Positions 7,408 through 16,175 of a stretch of 64,000 nucleotides of DNA are shown piece after piece; positions within the stretch are counted from its first letter, which is position 1; each line of letters starts with the position of its first letter. A program made the position numbers and the translations under genes. Origin of the DNA: UBA1351 sp963677885 (GTDB lineage: Bacteria; Bacillota; Clostridia; Lachnospirales; Vallitaleaceae); the NCBI GenBank assembly GCA_963677885.1, contig OY782500.1:2480001-2544000 (forward strand), read 5' to 3'. Below the pieces are notes generated by a model that was not told the origin of the DNA, ran no database searches, and worked only from the letters and a program-made list of their open reading frames with translations.

Positions 7408-8892
7408 TTAATAGTCAATATTCTCAAGATAAAGATCTCTAAACTCATTGGCCTTTTCTGTCATTTCTGCTGCAACGTCAGCAGGATCCACTTCTCTACG
7501 GTCCAATTGACCCCAGATATCATTTTCAACCATCCAGGCATCGAAGTCTCCGAAACCAGGAGCTACAGAGTGAACAAGTGGAACGATTTTTGTTTTCTGC
7601 CATACTTCATAAGTTTGCTTGAGTGATTCATCATTAGTGAAATCGATGTACTCTTGCCATACTTCAGCGTTTTGAGTTACAGGCATACGGGATGCAACAG
7701 TCATACCGGCTTCTTTGTATCCTTCAAGACGGTAGTGGCCAGCTTCAGCTCCCCATGAGGTCCATTTTTGAAGTTCCCATGCTTCTCTTGGGTGTTCAGT
7801 CGCAGCTGAGATAACACCAAAGTCAACGATAGCACTATATCTGCCTGATGGACCTGCTGGCATTGGGTAGAATAAGATTTCACAACCGGATTGTGGTTCA
7901 ACAACGTCTTTTACATAAGCGTTACCCCATGGCCAGTCGAAGTGAATAGCTGAACGTCCGAATCCTGGAGGCCAAGCTGTTGGGTCACCAAGGAATTTTT
8001 CCTTGTCTTCTTCGCTTTCCCATTCACAGACATCAGTATCGATATACTCATATTTTTGGTTCATAGCATTGATCCAGGCATCTTCGAAGTGATAAGCTTC
8101 ACCGTCCCAACCAAAACTTGATTGGTCTTCAGTGTATGGAGCAATCCAGTAGTCAGGATAGATAGGGTTACTTGTTCCGAAGTAGAAGTCTTCCGGATGG
8201 GTAATACGTTCTGCAATGTCTTTGAATTCATCAATGGTCCAGTCGTATGATGGTAATGGCTCGTTGTATTTTTCGAAGACTGTTTTGTTCAACCAAGTAA
8301 TGGATGGGAAGAGTACAGTTGGCATTGAATACCAGTTGCCACCGATTTTGGAAACCTTCATAAAGTCTGGGTAAAGTTCTGCAATATCAGGGTCAGTTTC
8401 TACAAAATCCGTAACATTAAGAGCCCATTCGTTAGCTACAGCTTCAGTAGCTGAGAATACCCAGAATACGTCAGGTAAGTTGCCGGTTGCTGCCAGTGAA
8501 GTCAAACCGTCTGCCCATGCAGCCTGGTCGATTTCTACGAACTCTACAGTAATATTTGGGTAAGCTTCCATAAAGGCAGCCAGTTGAGCATCTTTTGCCT
8601 CTTTTTCACCTTTTTCAGCCATACCCCAGCAAGCATATGTTAAAGTAATTTCTTCTGTTGTCATTGGTTCAAGACCAGCGTAATCTTCAGGATCATCACT
8701 GATGACTTCTTCTGCATCAGTTCCGCCTGCATCTTCATCAGTGGCAGTATCTTCATTGCTTGTGTCTTCAGTTGTTGGTGTGGTGTCATCCCCTGTTGAT
8801 TCTTCCCCGTCCTTGCTTCCACAGCCTGTAAAAAGGCTCATGGCAAGGGCCAATACTAAAAGGATGCTCAATAATTTTTTGATGCTTTTCAT
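7408..8892 (-). CDS. Extracellular sugar-binding lipoprotein (ABC transporter, CUT1)
   Basis: This 494-residue protein would capture a sugar outside the cell and deliver it to CUT1 permeases. It begins with a lipoprotein signal peptide (MKSIKKLLSILLVLALAMSL) and lipobox FTGC, then a long acidic, Asp/Glu/Thr-rich linker of about 50 residues, then a type 1 solute-binding fold (ITLTYACWGMAEKGEKEA, LPDVFWVFSATEAVANEW). The start at 8892 is chosen for its AGGAGG site and for the signal peptide; the frame itself reaches 8940. The substrate cannot be read from the sequence; the neighbouring GH43 and GH2 enzymes suggest a plant-type oligosaccharide. Confidence 0.93.
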   Translation of the reverse strand: MKSIKKLLSILLVLALAMSLFTGCGSKDGEESTGDDTTPTTEDTSNEDTATDEDAGGTDAEEVISDDPEDYAGLEPMTTEEITLTYACWGMAEKGEKEAKDAQLAAFMEAYPNITVEFVEIDQAAWADGLTSLAATGNLPDVFWVFSATEAVANEWALNVTDFVETDPDIAELYPDFMKVSKIGGNWYSMPTVLFPSITWLNKTVFEKYNEPLPSYDWTIDEFKDIAERITHPEDFYFGTSNPIYPDYWIAPYTEDQSSFGWDGEAYHFEDAWINAMNQKYEYIDTDVCEWESEEDKEKFLGDPTAWPPGFGRSAIHFDWPWGNAYVKDVVEPQSGCEILFYPMPAGPSGRYSAIVDFGVISAATEHPREAWELQKWTSWGAEAGHYRLEGYKEAGMTVASRMPVTQNAEVWQEYIDFTNDESLKQTYEVWQKTKIVPLVHSVAPGFGDFDAWMVENDIWGQLDRREVDPADVAAEMTEKANEFRDLYLENIDY

Positions 8893-9066
8893 AACAAATC
8901 CTCCTGTTACCTCATATTTTGAATAGTATGTTTCATTCAAGTCCAGTCAATACCGGACATTTATATTCATTTTCCGGATGCTTCCTTGCCTTTCAGCTGT
9001 CGCTGGCCTTGTCGACTTAGGTCAGTTGAGAACTGAAGTTGATGATCCGGTAAAATAATATACCTT

Positions 9067-10098
9067 TTACTCTCCTGTAATACCCGTCCGGTCTATACCC
9101 TCCACAAAATACCTTTGAAGACCGAAGTAGACCACCAGCAGCGGGAATACAGTTATTACAGTTGCCGCCATACGGGTTGCCTCGTTGGCATCTGCTCCAC
9201 CTTTTACACCGGAAGCCCATCCTCCCTGTGCCTGGAGCTGCTGTCTAAATATTTCGTTAAAGTTGTTGAGTTCAATAAGCATAGTCTTAACACTGGAGGC
9301 ATTCCCCAAATTGTTGCCTCCCAGATAAAGACCGGTAAAATAAGTTTCGTTCCAGTACCAGACGAATGAAAAAAGGAAAGAAATAATAATGGCCGGCACT
9401 GCCAGTGGTATCGCCACCTTAAAGAAAATGGTCAGTTCAGAAGCCCCATCTACTCTTGCCGCTTCATCCAGAGCCTTGGGAATCTGTCTGAAAAACTGCA
9501 TAAAGATCAGGATGAAAATTGCGCTTTTCAGGCCCTGTCCCAACATAGCGGGTAGCATAAGGGTCTTTAATGATCCCAGGAGATTATAATCTGAAAACAT
9601 GGTGTAAGTCGGAACCATCAGTACATATGGTGGAACCACAAAAGTAATCAGGACCAAGACCATGAAGAGACCCTTAAAGGGAAAGTCATATCTGGCAAAA
9701 GCATATCCGGTGAGAGCAGCGACTGCTGTTTGCAAAAGAGCCGGTCCCACCGCTGCTACAATAGAGAAAAGCAGGGTTTCCTGGACATGCATAACGTCAA
9801 AGGCCTTGGCGTAGTTCTCAAAAGTAATGGATGTTGGCACCCATTTGACTGAAGCGTCCAAAAGGTCTGTCAGTGTCATGAATGAAGACACGAACATGTT
9901 CAGGATGGGATAGAGATAAACAAATCCCAAGGAGATCAGCATAAGATAAATAATTCCCATATATAAACCCTTACGGTCTCCAGGACGACCAAAAAGCTTG
10001 GCCTTGATATGGCTTCTCGTCTCATGACGAAAAAGATTTTTTAGCTTATGTGTTAAAGCTTCCATGCCACCCTGCACTGTAAAACTTGATGTTTTCAT
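9067..10098 (-). CDS. Carbohydrate ABC transporter permease (MalG type, extended)
   Basis: A CUT1 permease of 343 residues, longer than usual because of a cytoplasmic N-terminal extension and an insert of roughly 50 residues near the C-terminus (FNEIFRQQLQAQGGWASG). The ATPase-docking loop is present (DEAARVDGASELTIFFKV) and it ends FVEGIDRTGITGE, typical of this half of the pair. AAGGAG precedes the ATG. It lies 14 bp after the UgpA-type permease, so these two likely form one heterodimer. The long insert is also known in permeases that work with large solute-binding proteins, which fits the 965-aa binding protein upstream; that pairing is inference. Confidence 0.93.
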   Translation of the reverse strand: MKTSSFTVQGGMEALTHKLKNLFRHETRSHIKAKLFGRPGDRKGLYMGIIYLMLISLGFVYLYPILNMFVSSFMTLTDLLDASVKWVPTSITFENYAKAFDVMHVQETLLFSIVAAVGPALLQTAVAALTGYAFARYDFPFKGLFMVLVLITFVVPPYVLMVPTYTMFSDYNLLGSLKTLMLPAMLGQGLKSAIFILIFMQFFRQIPKALDEAARVDGASELTIFFKVAIPLAVPAIIISFLFSFVWYWNETYFTGLYLGGNNLGNASSVKTMLIELNNFNEIFRQQLQAQGGWASGVKGGADANEATRMAATVITVFPLLVVYFGLQRYFVEGIDRTGITGE

Positions 10099-10112
10099 GA
10101 CTGTCTCCTTTC

Positions 10113-11036
10113 CTAGTCAGCATTTCTTTTGGGTTGCTTCCATGTATGTGTTGCCTGTTTATAGACTGCTTCCGGTCGTTTGGACCTGGCATTTTCCCGT
10201 CCTAAAAGGCCAAAGATGATGCCGATAACCAGGATAATGCCTATGGAATAGATCCAGGCCATTGCCGAAGATATACCAAATCCCTTGGAAGGATTAAGCA
10301 TATTGTCCCGAATGAGTATGATGACATCGTTGATTTCTGAAGTTGCCAGAAATACAAGGATGTAAATAGCGTTAATGAATACCAGTCCCTTAAGGGATGG
10401 CAGTACAATCTTGAAAAAGGCTACCCAGGAGGATGCTCCGTCAATGAAGGAGGCCTCATAGAGGGCAATGTCTATTTTCTGCAATCCTGCAAAGAAGATA
10501 AGGATCGGCACCCCTGAATACCAGAGGATTAATAGGAGCCTGGAAAATAGTGAACTAATAGGCTCAGCCAACATCCGTGGAAAAACAGACCAGACAATGC
10601 CGTATAAGTCATACTGTTCAATCAGTGGAATAGTCGTCACCCCATCGGAAATCAACATATTAAGAACCGGTCCGCTAACGACGATGATCGGTAGGAAAAA
10701 GAGGGTTCTAAACATGCCTTTTGCCTTTATTTTCTGGTTGAGAAGCAGGGCAATCAAAAGTGCAAATACAATGATGAGGGGTAGTTCCAAAGCCGCTTCC
10801 TTAAAAAAGTTAACCAGCCTGGAGACAAAATACTCATCCTTGAGGAAGGTATCCGTATAGTTCTGCCAGCCAACGAACTTCATGCTCCTGCCTTTAGCTG
10901 TAATCTTCACCTTGTTTAAACTGAAAACCACAGACTGATAAAGAGGGAAAGCAAAGAATAATAAGAAGCCGGAAAACCATGGTATAAGGAAGAGTAAGCC
11001 AACGAGACTTCTTCTTTTTTCAACACTTAGTTTCAT
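10113..11036 (-). CDS. Sugar ABC transporter permease (UgpA/MalF type)
   Basis: This 307-residue CUT1 permease has six predicted helices and the docking loop YEASFIDGASSWVAFFKIVLP (split: YEASFIDGASS then WVAFFKIVLP). Its ATG overlaps the stop of the DUF5696 gene by 4 bp (ATGA), indicating coupled translation, and the next permease follows after 14 bp. It probably dimerises with that MalG-type partner. Together with the permease at 15282-16175 it gives the operon two MalF-side subunits. Confidence 0.93.
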   Translation of the reverse strand: MKLSVEKRRSLVGLLFLIPWFSGFLLFFAFPLYQSVVFSLNKVKITAKGRSMKFVGWQNYTDTFLKDEYFVSRLVNFFKEAALELPLIIVFALLIALLLNQKIKAKGMFRTLFFLPIIVVSGPVLNMLISDGVTTIPLIEQYDLYGIVWSVFPRMLAEPISSLFSRLLLILWYSGVPILIFFAGLQKIDIALYEASFIDGASSWVAFFKIVLPSLKGLVFINAIYILVFLATSEINDVIILIRDNMLNPSKGFGISSAMAWIYSIGIILVIGIIFGLLGRENARSKRPEAVYKQATHTWKQPKRNAD

Positions 11037-13201
11037 TGACCTTCACCTCCAATCACCTTATAGTCCAAAGCCTTAACTGTAAGAGTTTCGTCATTGATGT
11101 CTACTGAAAGGTCTTTCTGACCATAATTAATGACTAGGATTGTGCCGTCCTCGTAGGTGACCTTAACCAGATTATTGTCCATGACCTGGTGGTCTACCAT
11201 AGCCACACCTTCAAGAGGCTTAAAGACCTGGCCCAGTTCCTCAGTATAGGTAAAGATCTTGTCCTTCAGAACACTAAACTCTGACGTATAAATATGGGAT
11301 GATTCCGTATCCCTCAACTTAATGGGTGATTCACCTGTTAATAGGAAGGAAGGATAGGCTCCGTATTCAATCATCTTAAGGAAGTACTCTCTTTGGTTGG
11401 CAACAAAATTCACATCACCGGCCCAGTATGGAACATAGGATTTCAGAACCATAGGCAGGAAGGGTACTTCCTGGCTGATGTAGGAATAGTTGGATGTTGA
11501 CAACTCCATGTCAAAATACTGGTCCATATATTGGTATAGGTAATTATTTGGCTTATACAAGGATCTGCTTAAGTCCTCCATACCTGCAAAAACCTCATCG
11601 ATTTGCTCAAGTGCCTGATCTCTTCCAAATATATCTCCTGATAAAAAGTAGGAGTAGAGGGTTTCAGGCAAGCCTTCTATGGCTACATGGTTAAGACTGG
11701 TATCTCCATATCTTTTAACATACTTGTCTGCAATGTCTCCTGCCAGATTTGGTGACTGAACATAAGTTTCACCAAAGAGTCTGCCATGGGTATTTTCTTT
11801 TACAAGTATTTCGTTAATACCTTTGATCAAGTCTTTTCGTGTGTTGTAAAAAGACTGGGTGGAGGCTCTAAGGAGGTCAATTTCAAGAATCAGGTCATTG
11901 CCATCTGCTGCCAGAGACTCTCCAAGTTTTTTCAGGTCCTTGGTCGATCCTAACTGACCGTCGATTTTAAGTCCTGTATCCCCGAGACTTAGGTAGGCTC
12001 CATCCTTTTGCCAGGCTTTGTAGACCGGAACATAGTCATGAATTCCACCCTCTTCCAATTGGTTAAGGATTTCCTCCATCTGGTCAAGAGTGGTTACCGG
12101 TACCAAATCGTTGAAGATAAACCATTTCTTGGTATCAGCTCCAAAGAAGGTGAACTTTGGCTCAAACTGATCCTCAGTTTTGACCAGGTAGCCTTCTTCA
12201 ATGAGATAATCCCTGTAGACCTTTGCAAAAGCGGAATAACCGGACTCTTGACCACCCAGGATATGGTAGGTGACTTCTACGTCCCTGAAATGCCCCTGGT
12301 CTTCAATAGTTGGTGCACCAGACTCTCTTGCTGTCTGTTTGGTGTATATTTCCCGATAGAGAAACTTGGTATTGATAAAGTTAAAAGGGGTCACCACTCC
12401 ATTGGGGTAGGCCTGAATCTTGGCATTATCGGCACCTTTTGTAATGATTCCGTATAACCCAAGTGACGTATCTTCATAAGTCATACCAAAAACCGGGTCC
12501 GATATGGACTTGGAGTTTTTGATTTCCGGCTGCCACCAGGGAGTGGAATTCTGTCTGTCCGTTGAGATACCTGGATTAAGTCCATAGACCTTCTTTTCAT
12601 AGGGGGTCTTGTACTGGTTAAGGTTGTCTTTTAAGTCAATCAAGGCTCCGGCACTTTCAGGAATGAAAAGGTAGCCTTCATGCTCTCCGATTGCTGTCGC
12701 TCCAAGAAAAGGATATAGGGTAATGGCTCCAAGTTTAAAGTCTTCAGATTCCTTAATGGAATCAGCAGGAACACCTACCTTAAGGCCTTCCTCTGTTAGG
12801 CTTACAACAAGGGTCATGGAAAAATCATATTCTTCAAAGGTAAGCTTGGCCTCGAATCCCATATCTTGAAGGTTCAAGACAATATCTGGATTGCCATTGA
12901 TCATATCTGTTTTAACAGGTTCCATGGACTGGCCTGTGTATAAATCCAGGGCAACAGCTGAGTGCATGTAGCCTTGCCAGGTTCCGTTGGATCCTTCATC
13001 ACTTTTTGCTGAATAGATTTTTTGGCCGCTGGCCTTATCGGTAATGACGATGGTCAAGTCTTCGGTGTCCACTGTCATCAAAAAGCGGTCATTTTCAAAA
13101 ACCGGATCTTTCTCTGCAGTTACAGGTACCATCTGGACTACAAAGAAGATGAAACATATGAAGATCCAACCGGTCTTCCACATTTTTTTCTTACCTGCCA
13201 C
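11033..13201 (-). CDS. DUF5696 domain protein, secreted or membrane-anchored
   Basis: The function of DUF5696 is not established; the family occurs beside CUT1 carbohydrate transporters in Bacillota. The 722-residue product starts with a hydrophobic signal/anchor (WIFICFIFFVVQMVPVTA), followed by a beta-rich region (FLMTVDTEDLTIVITDKASG) and a later alpha/beta part resembling a glycosidase-like barrel (HGRLFGETYVQSPNLAG). I chose the GTG start at 13201 because AAGGAGGTG lies eight bases before it; the open frame extends further upstream without a good site. It overlaps the upstream NHL/YIP1 gene by 11 bp and the downstream permease by 4 bp, so the three are probably made together. A role in binding or processing oligosaccharides outside the membrane is inferred. 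Confidence 0.85.
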   Translation of the reverse strand: MAGKKKMWKTGWIFICFIFFVVQMVPVTAEKDPVFENDRFLMTVDTEDLTIVITDKASGQKIYSAKSDEGSNGTWQGYMHSAVALDLYTGQSMEPVKTDMINGNPDIVLNLQDMGFEAKLTFEEYDFSMTLVVSLTEEGLKVGVPADSIKESEDFKLGAITLYPFLGATAIGEHEGYLFIPESAGALIDLKDNLNQYKTPYEKKVYGLNPGISTDRQNSTPWWQPEIKNSKSISDPVFGMTYEDTSLGLYGIITKGADNAKIQAYPNGVVTPFNFINTKFLYREIYTKQTARESGAPTIEDQGHFRDVEVTYHILGGQESGYSAFAKVYRDYLIEEGYLVKTEDQFEPKFTFFGADTKKWFIFNDLVPVTTLDQMEEILNQLEEGGIHDYVPVYKAWQKDGAYLSLGDTGLKIDGQLGSTKDLKKLGESLAADGNDLILEIDLLRASTQSFYNTRKDLIKGINEILVKENTHGRLFGETYVQSPNLAGDIADKYVKRYGDTSLNHVAIEGLPETLYSYFLSGDIFGRDQALEQIDEVFAGMEDLSRSLYKPNNYLYQYMDQYFDMELSTSNYSYISQEVPFLPMVLKSYVPYWAGDVNFVANQREYFLKMIEYGAYPSFLLTGESPIKLRDTESSHIYTSEFSVLKDKIFTYTEELGQVFKPLEGVAMVDHQVMDNNLVKVTYEDGTILVINYGQKDLSVDINDETLTVKALDYKVIGGEGQ

Positions 13202-15269
13202 GATAGTACACCTCCTTGAAGATAGAGAAAACAAAATCTCCAACTTGTTTTGCCAATGCAAAGAATATAAATCCTATAGCCACCAGAATGAACATGGTGA
13301 AAAAAGTAATCAATAGGCTTTTGATGGTCTCCCCAATGGTATAATCTTGGATTTCCTTAACCATAATGAAGGTTAGGATAGCCACTCCGGCGTATATGAG
13401 GAAGTTAAGCAGCTCAATGATGAAGCGCTCGTTATTGGATAAAATATGGGTCAGGATAATGACCGCCGGTTTAAGGAAAATGTATGGCATAAAGGAATAG
13501 GCAAAGGACATATAAATGTTCTTTATGGACCCTTCTCCATCCCGGATATCACTGATTAAGTGATTACAGAAAATGAAAAGTCCTATGAATCCAAATATGA
13601 AAATGGCGTCTTTTCCAAGCTCATACACATTGTCGTTAATGGTCTTAAAGATGAATCCACTCATATACTTGTTGAGAATATATATGGTGAAAACGCCCAG
13701 ATAAATAATACTTGCTGACAGGATGGAAACCTTGTTTTCCCACTTGATACCATAGTAGGCATCTGCCGGATTCCGTAACACACCTTTGATAAAGCGGATC
13801 TCTCTTACAAGTTTCCTGTTTAACAACCAGTCGATTCCCTTATTGACTTCCCGAAGTCCGGGGACCTTCTTACCAAATCTTCTGTTCAGCTTAAGAAGAG
13901 CTACAAGGACAAGCCAGATGCCAAAAAAGAGGATTAAGTTATCTCGGATAAAGACATTTCTAACCTGCCAAAAGGAGTTGGAATAACCTCTTCGGTCACC
14001 ACCGATTCTGGATTCTTCCATAGCCTTGTCGTAGTTTTCCAGTTTGTAGTCTGCCTTGCCAAGACCCTTGTAGGCATAGTCAAAAAGACTGTTCATGGAC
14101 AAAACCTTGTTCCAGGGCTCCTGACTCTCTACGTAGAAGCCGTCTTGATAATAGCGAAGGGCTTCATGAACGGTGAGAGAATATTCGGTCTGGATAAAAC
14201 AGGTAATATCACCACCGTCAGCATCCAGAACATAAAGGTTGTCTTCAGAGTCTGTGTCGATAGCTGCAATATTGTTAAAAAGACCGGCACGGTTGGTTCC
14301 GTCGTCTTTTCCCGCAAAGAGGAAAAGAAGCTCCTGGTCCCTTGTGTATTCATAAATAAAACCTTCTTTGGATACGGCATAAATGTTCTCAATGGAACCG
14401 ACTGCCACATCCTGGATCAGGTTGTCTACATAACCGGGAGATAACATGTTTTCTCCGGCGATGTTGTATTTGGAGATCCCGTTTTTTGCTCCAATAGAAA
14501 GCTGGGTTGCTTCTGTTGGCTGGGTTCCCTGGGTCACCGTATAGATAAGACCTCTGGTATCCTGATCGATATTAAGAGCCGATGAGGGCACGTTTTTTTG
14601 TAAGGATGCCCTTTGGGCTTCGGTAAAGGTCAAGCGTCTAAGAAGCTGGTTAAAGGTAATGGTTGTTGCATTGGCACCGAAGTATCCAAAAAACTCACCG
14701 TCAGAACTGATATTAAGAATCCCGTTGGCGTTACCTTCTGAAAGAACATACAGGCTGCCTGCCTTATCGACGATTAACTTGGTTGGTTTATACTTGCTTT
14801 CCTCACCAAAGATAGGACTTACCGGTTTTTCATAGGTTCGAAGAAGACTTCCGTCAGCTTCGTACATGAATACAGCCTGAGCCTTTGGATCGGCTACATA
14901 AACCTGGCCTGCTTCATTAACATAGACTCCCGTAGGACCCTTAAGTCCTTCACTGATTTCTCCAATCATTCTCATATCTTCATTAAGTATAAGAATTCGG
15001 CGATTGCCTGTATCAGCAATATAGATATTTCCTGATTCCGCGATAAAGAGATCTTCAGGTTTCTTTAATCTCTCTCCGTCAAAGTTGTCAACGACTTTTG
15101 AAGGAACATAGCCGTCCAGAGTTTCAACAAAACGTCCGTCTTTATCAACGGTTATGGTTGTATAAGGCGCCTCCTGGGCTGTAATCGTAACAGGTCCTGT
15201 AAGACTTATCATAAAAACAAGGATAAGAACCAGAGGTAACCACTTTTTATGTCGATTTAATTTGGTCAT
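13191..15269 (-). CDS. NHL-repeat and YIP1-type membrane protein
   Basis: A 692-residue membrane protein of unknown function. It starts with a signal peptide (KWLPLVLILVFMISLTGPV), then NHL-like beta-propeller repeats at about 40-370 (PEDLFIAESGNIYIADTGNR, GPTGVYVNEAGQVYVADP), a short helical TPR-like stretch (YKGLGKADYKLENYDKAMEE), one membrane helix, and a C-terminal YIP1-like block of about five helices (residues ~510-690). The propeller should face outside. AGGAGG overlaps the end of the upstream permease gene. The tight overlaps with permease and DUF5696 genes suggest that it is part of the transport complex, as a scaffold or glycan-binding subunit; this is inference. Confidence 0.85.
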   Translation of the reverse strand: MTKLNRHKKWLPLVLILVFMISLTGPVTITAQEAPYTTITVDKDGRFVETLDGYVPSKVVDNFDGERLKKPEDLFIAESGNIYIADTGNRRILILNEDMRMIGEISEGLKGPTGVYVNEAGQVYVADPKAQAVFMYEADGSLLRTYEKPVSPIFGEESKYKPTKLIVDKAGSLYVLSEGNANGILNISSDGEFFGYFGANATTITFNQLLRRLTFTEAQRASLQKNVPSSALNIDQDTRGLIYTVTQGTQPTEATQLSIGAKNGISKYNIAGENMLSPGYVDNLIQDVAVGSIENIYAVSKEGFIYEYTRDQELLFLFAGKDDGTNRAGLFNNIAAIDTDSEDNLYVLDADGGDITCFIQTEYSLTVHEALRYYQDGFYVESQEPWNKVLSMNSLFDYAYKGLGKADYKLENYDKAMEESRIGGDRRGYSNSFWQVRNVFIRDNLILFFGIWLVLVALLKLNRRFGKKVPGLREVNKGIDWLLNRKLVREIRFIKGVLRNPADAYYGIKWENKVSILSASIIYLGVFTIYILNKYMSGFIFKTINDNVYELGKDAIFIFGFIGLFIFCNHLISDIRDGEGSIKNIYMSFAYSFMPYIFLKPAVIILTHILSNNERFIIELLNFLIYAGVAILTFIMVKEIQDYTIGETIKSLLITFFTMFILVAIGFIFFALAKQVGDFVFSIFKEVYYRGR

Positions 15270-15281
15270 CTTGAGGTCCTC

Positions 15282-16175
15282 CTAATCTTCACTGAATATC
15301 TTACGGGCATAATGGGAGATCAGGTAGATCAGAACCAGCAATGAAAAAGATACTGCTGATGCATAACCCATCTCATAACGGATAAAGCCGTAATCTTCGA
15401 TATGGTTAACAATTAGTTGCCCGGAGTAAAGAGGCGTTGGATTCACACCACTGAGCTGAACTCCGATAAGACCTACAGAGAAAGTATTTACGACTGCCAT
15501 AACTGCACCAAACAGCATTTGTGGCTTCATCATAGGTATGGTAATGTAGAAAATCTCCTGGAAACGGTTTCTAAGGCCATCTACTGTGGCTGCTTCATAG
15601 AGCTGTTCATCGATATTGAGAATCCCCGCCAACATAGCCAGGAAACCAACACCCATACTGGACCAGATGGAAACAACAATCATAATAGGCAGTAGAAACC
15701 TTGGGTCTGTGGTAAAAAGAATGGGGTCCGTTATAAAACCGAATTTCATCAAAAAGTAGTTCATATAACCCATCTGGTCACCGGCAAAAATAATTTTCCA
15801 CACAACAGCCATGGCAACACCTGCTGTCAGGGATGGTGAATAGATCAGAAGGGCCAACCAGGTCCTCATACCCTTGGTGATCTGAGCCAGCATCCAGGCC
15901 AATAGGAAGGAAAGAACATATCCTACCGGCCCAACCATAAAGGCAAAGAATATTGTGTTAGGCAGAACATACTGCATAAAAATCTCGTCTGCTGTCAATA
16001 AGTTTATGTAGTTAAGAAATCCTACAAAATCGGGCATTTCCACTGCATTGAAGTCTGTAAAAGACAAGCCAATGGCCATAATGACCGGAATGACGATGAA
16101 CAAAGTAAATAGGACGATATAAGGCAATAAGAAATACCAGGCTTTATTGATTCCGAATTTATCTTTATTCTTCAT
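15282..16175 (-). CDS. Sugar ABC transporter permease (UgpA/MalF type)
   Basis: This 297-residue CUT1 permease has six membrane helices and the ATPase-docking motif YEAATVDGLRNRFQEIFYIT. It begins inside the end of the large solute-binding gene (11-bp overlap), with GAGGAATGG as ribosome site, and its stop overlaps the ribosome site of the NHL/YIP1 gene. It therefore probably receives substrate from the 965-aa binding protein. Its MalG-type partner is not adjacent: the nearest is at 9067-10098, on the far side of the NHL/YIP1, DUF5696 and second UgpA-type genes. Confidence 0.93.
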   Translation of the reverse strand: MKNKDKFGINKAWYFLLPYIVLFTLFIVIPVIMAIGLSFTDFNAVEMPDFVGFLNYINLLTADEIFMQYVLPNTIFFAFMVGPVGYVLSFLLAWMLAQITKGMRTWLALLIYSPSLTAGVAMAVVWKIIFAGDQMGYMNYFLMKFGFITDPILFTTDPRFLLPIMIVVSIWSSMGVGFLAMLAGILNIDEQLYEAATVDGLRNRFQEIFYITIPMMKPQMLFGAVMAVVNTFSVGLIGVQLSGVNPTPLYSGQLIVNHIEDYGFIRYEMGYASAVSFSLLVLIYLISHYARKIFSED

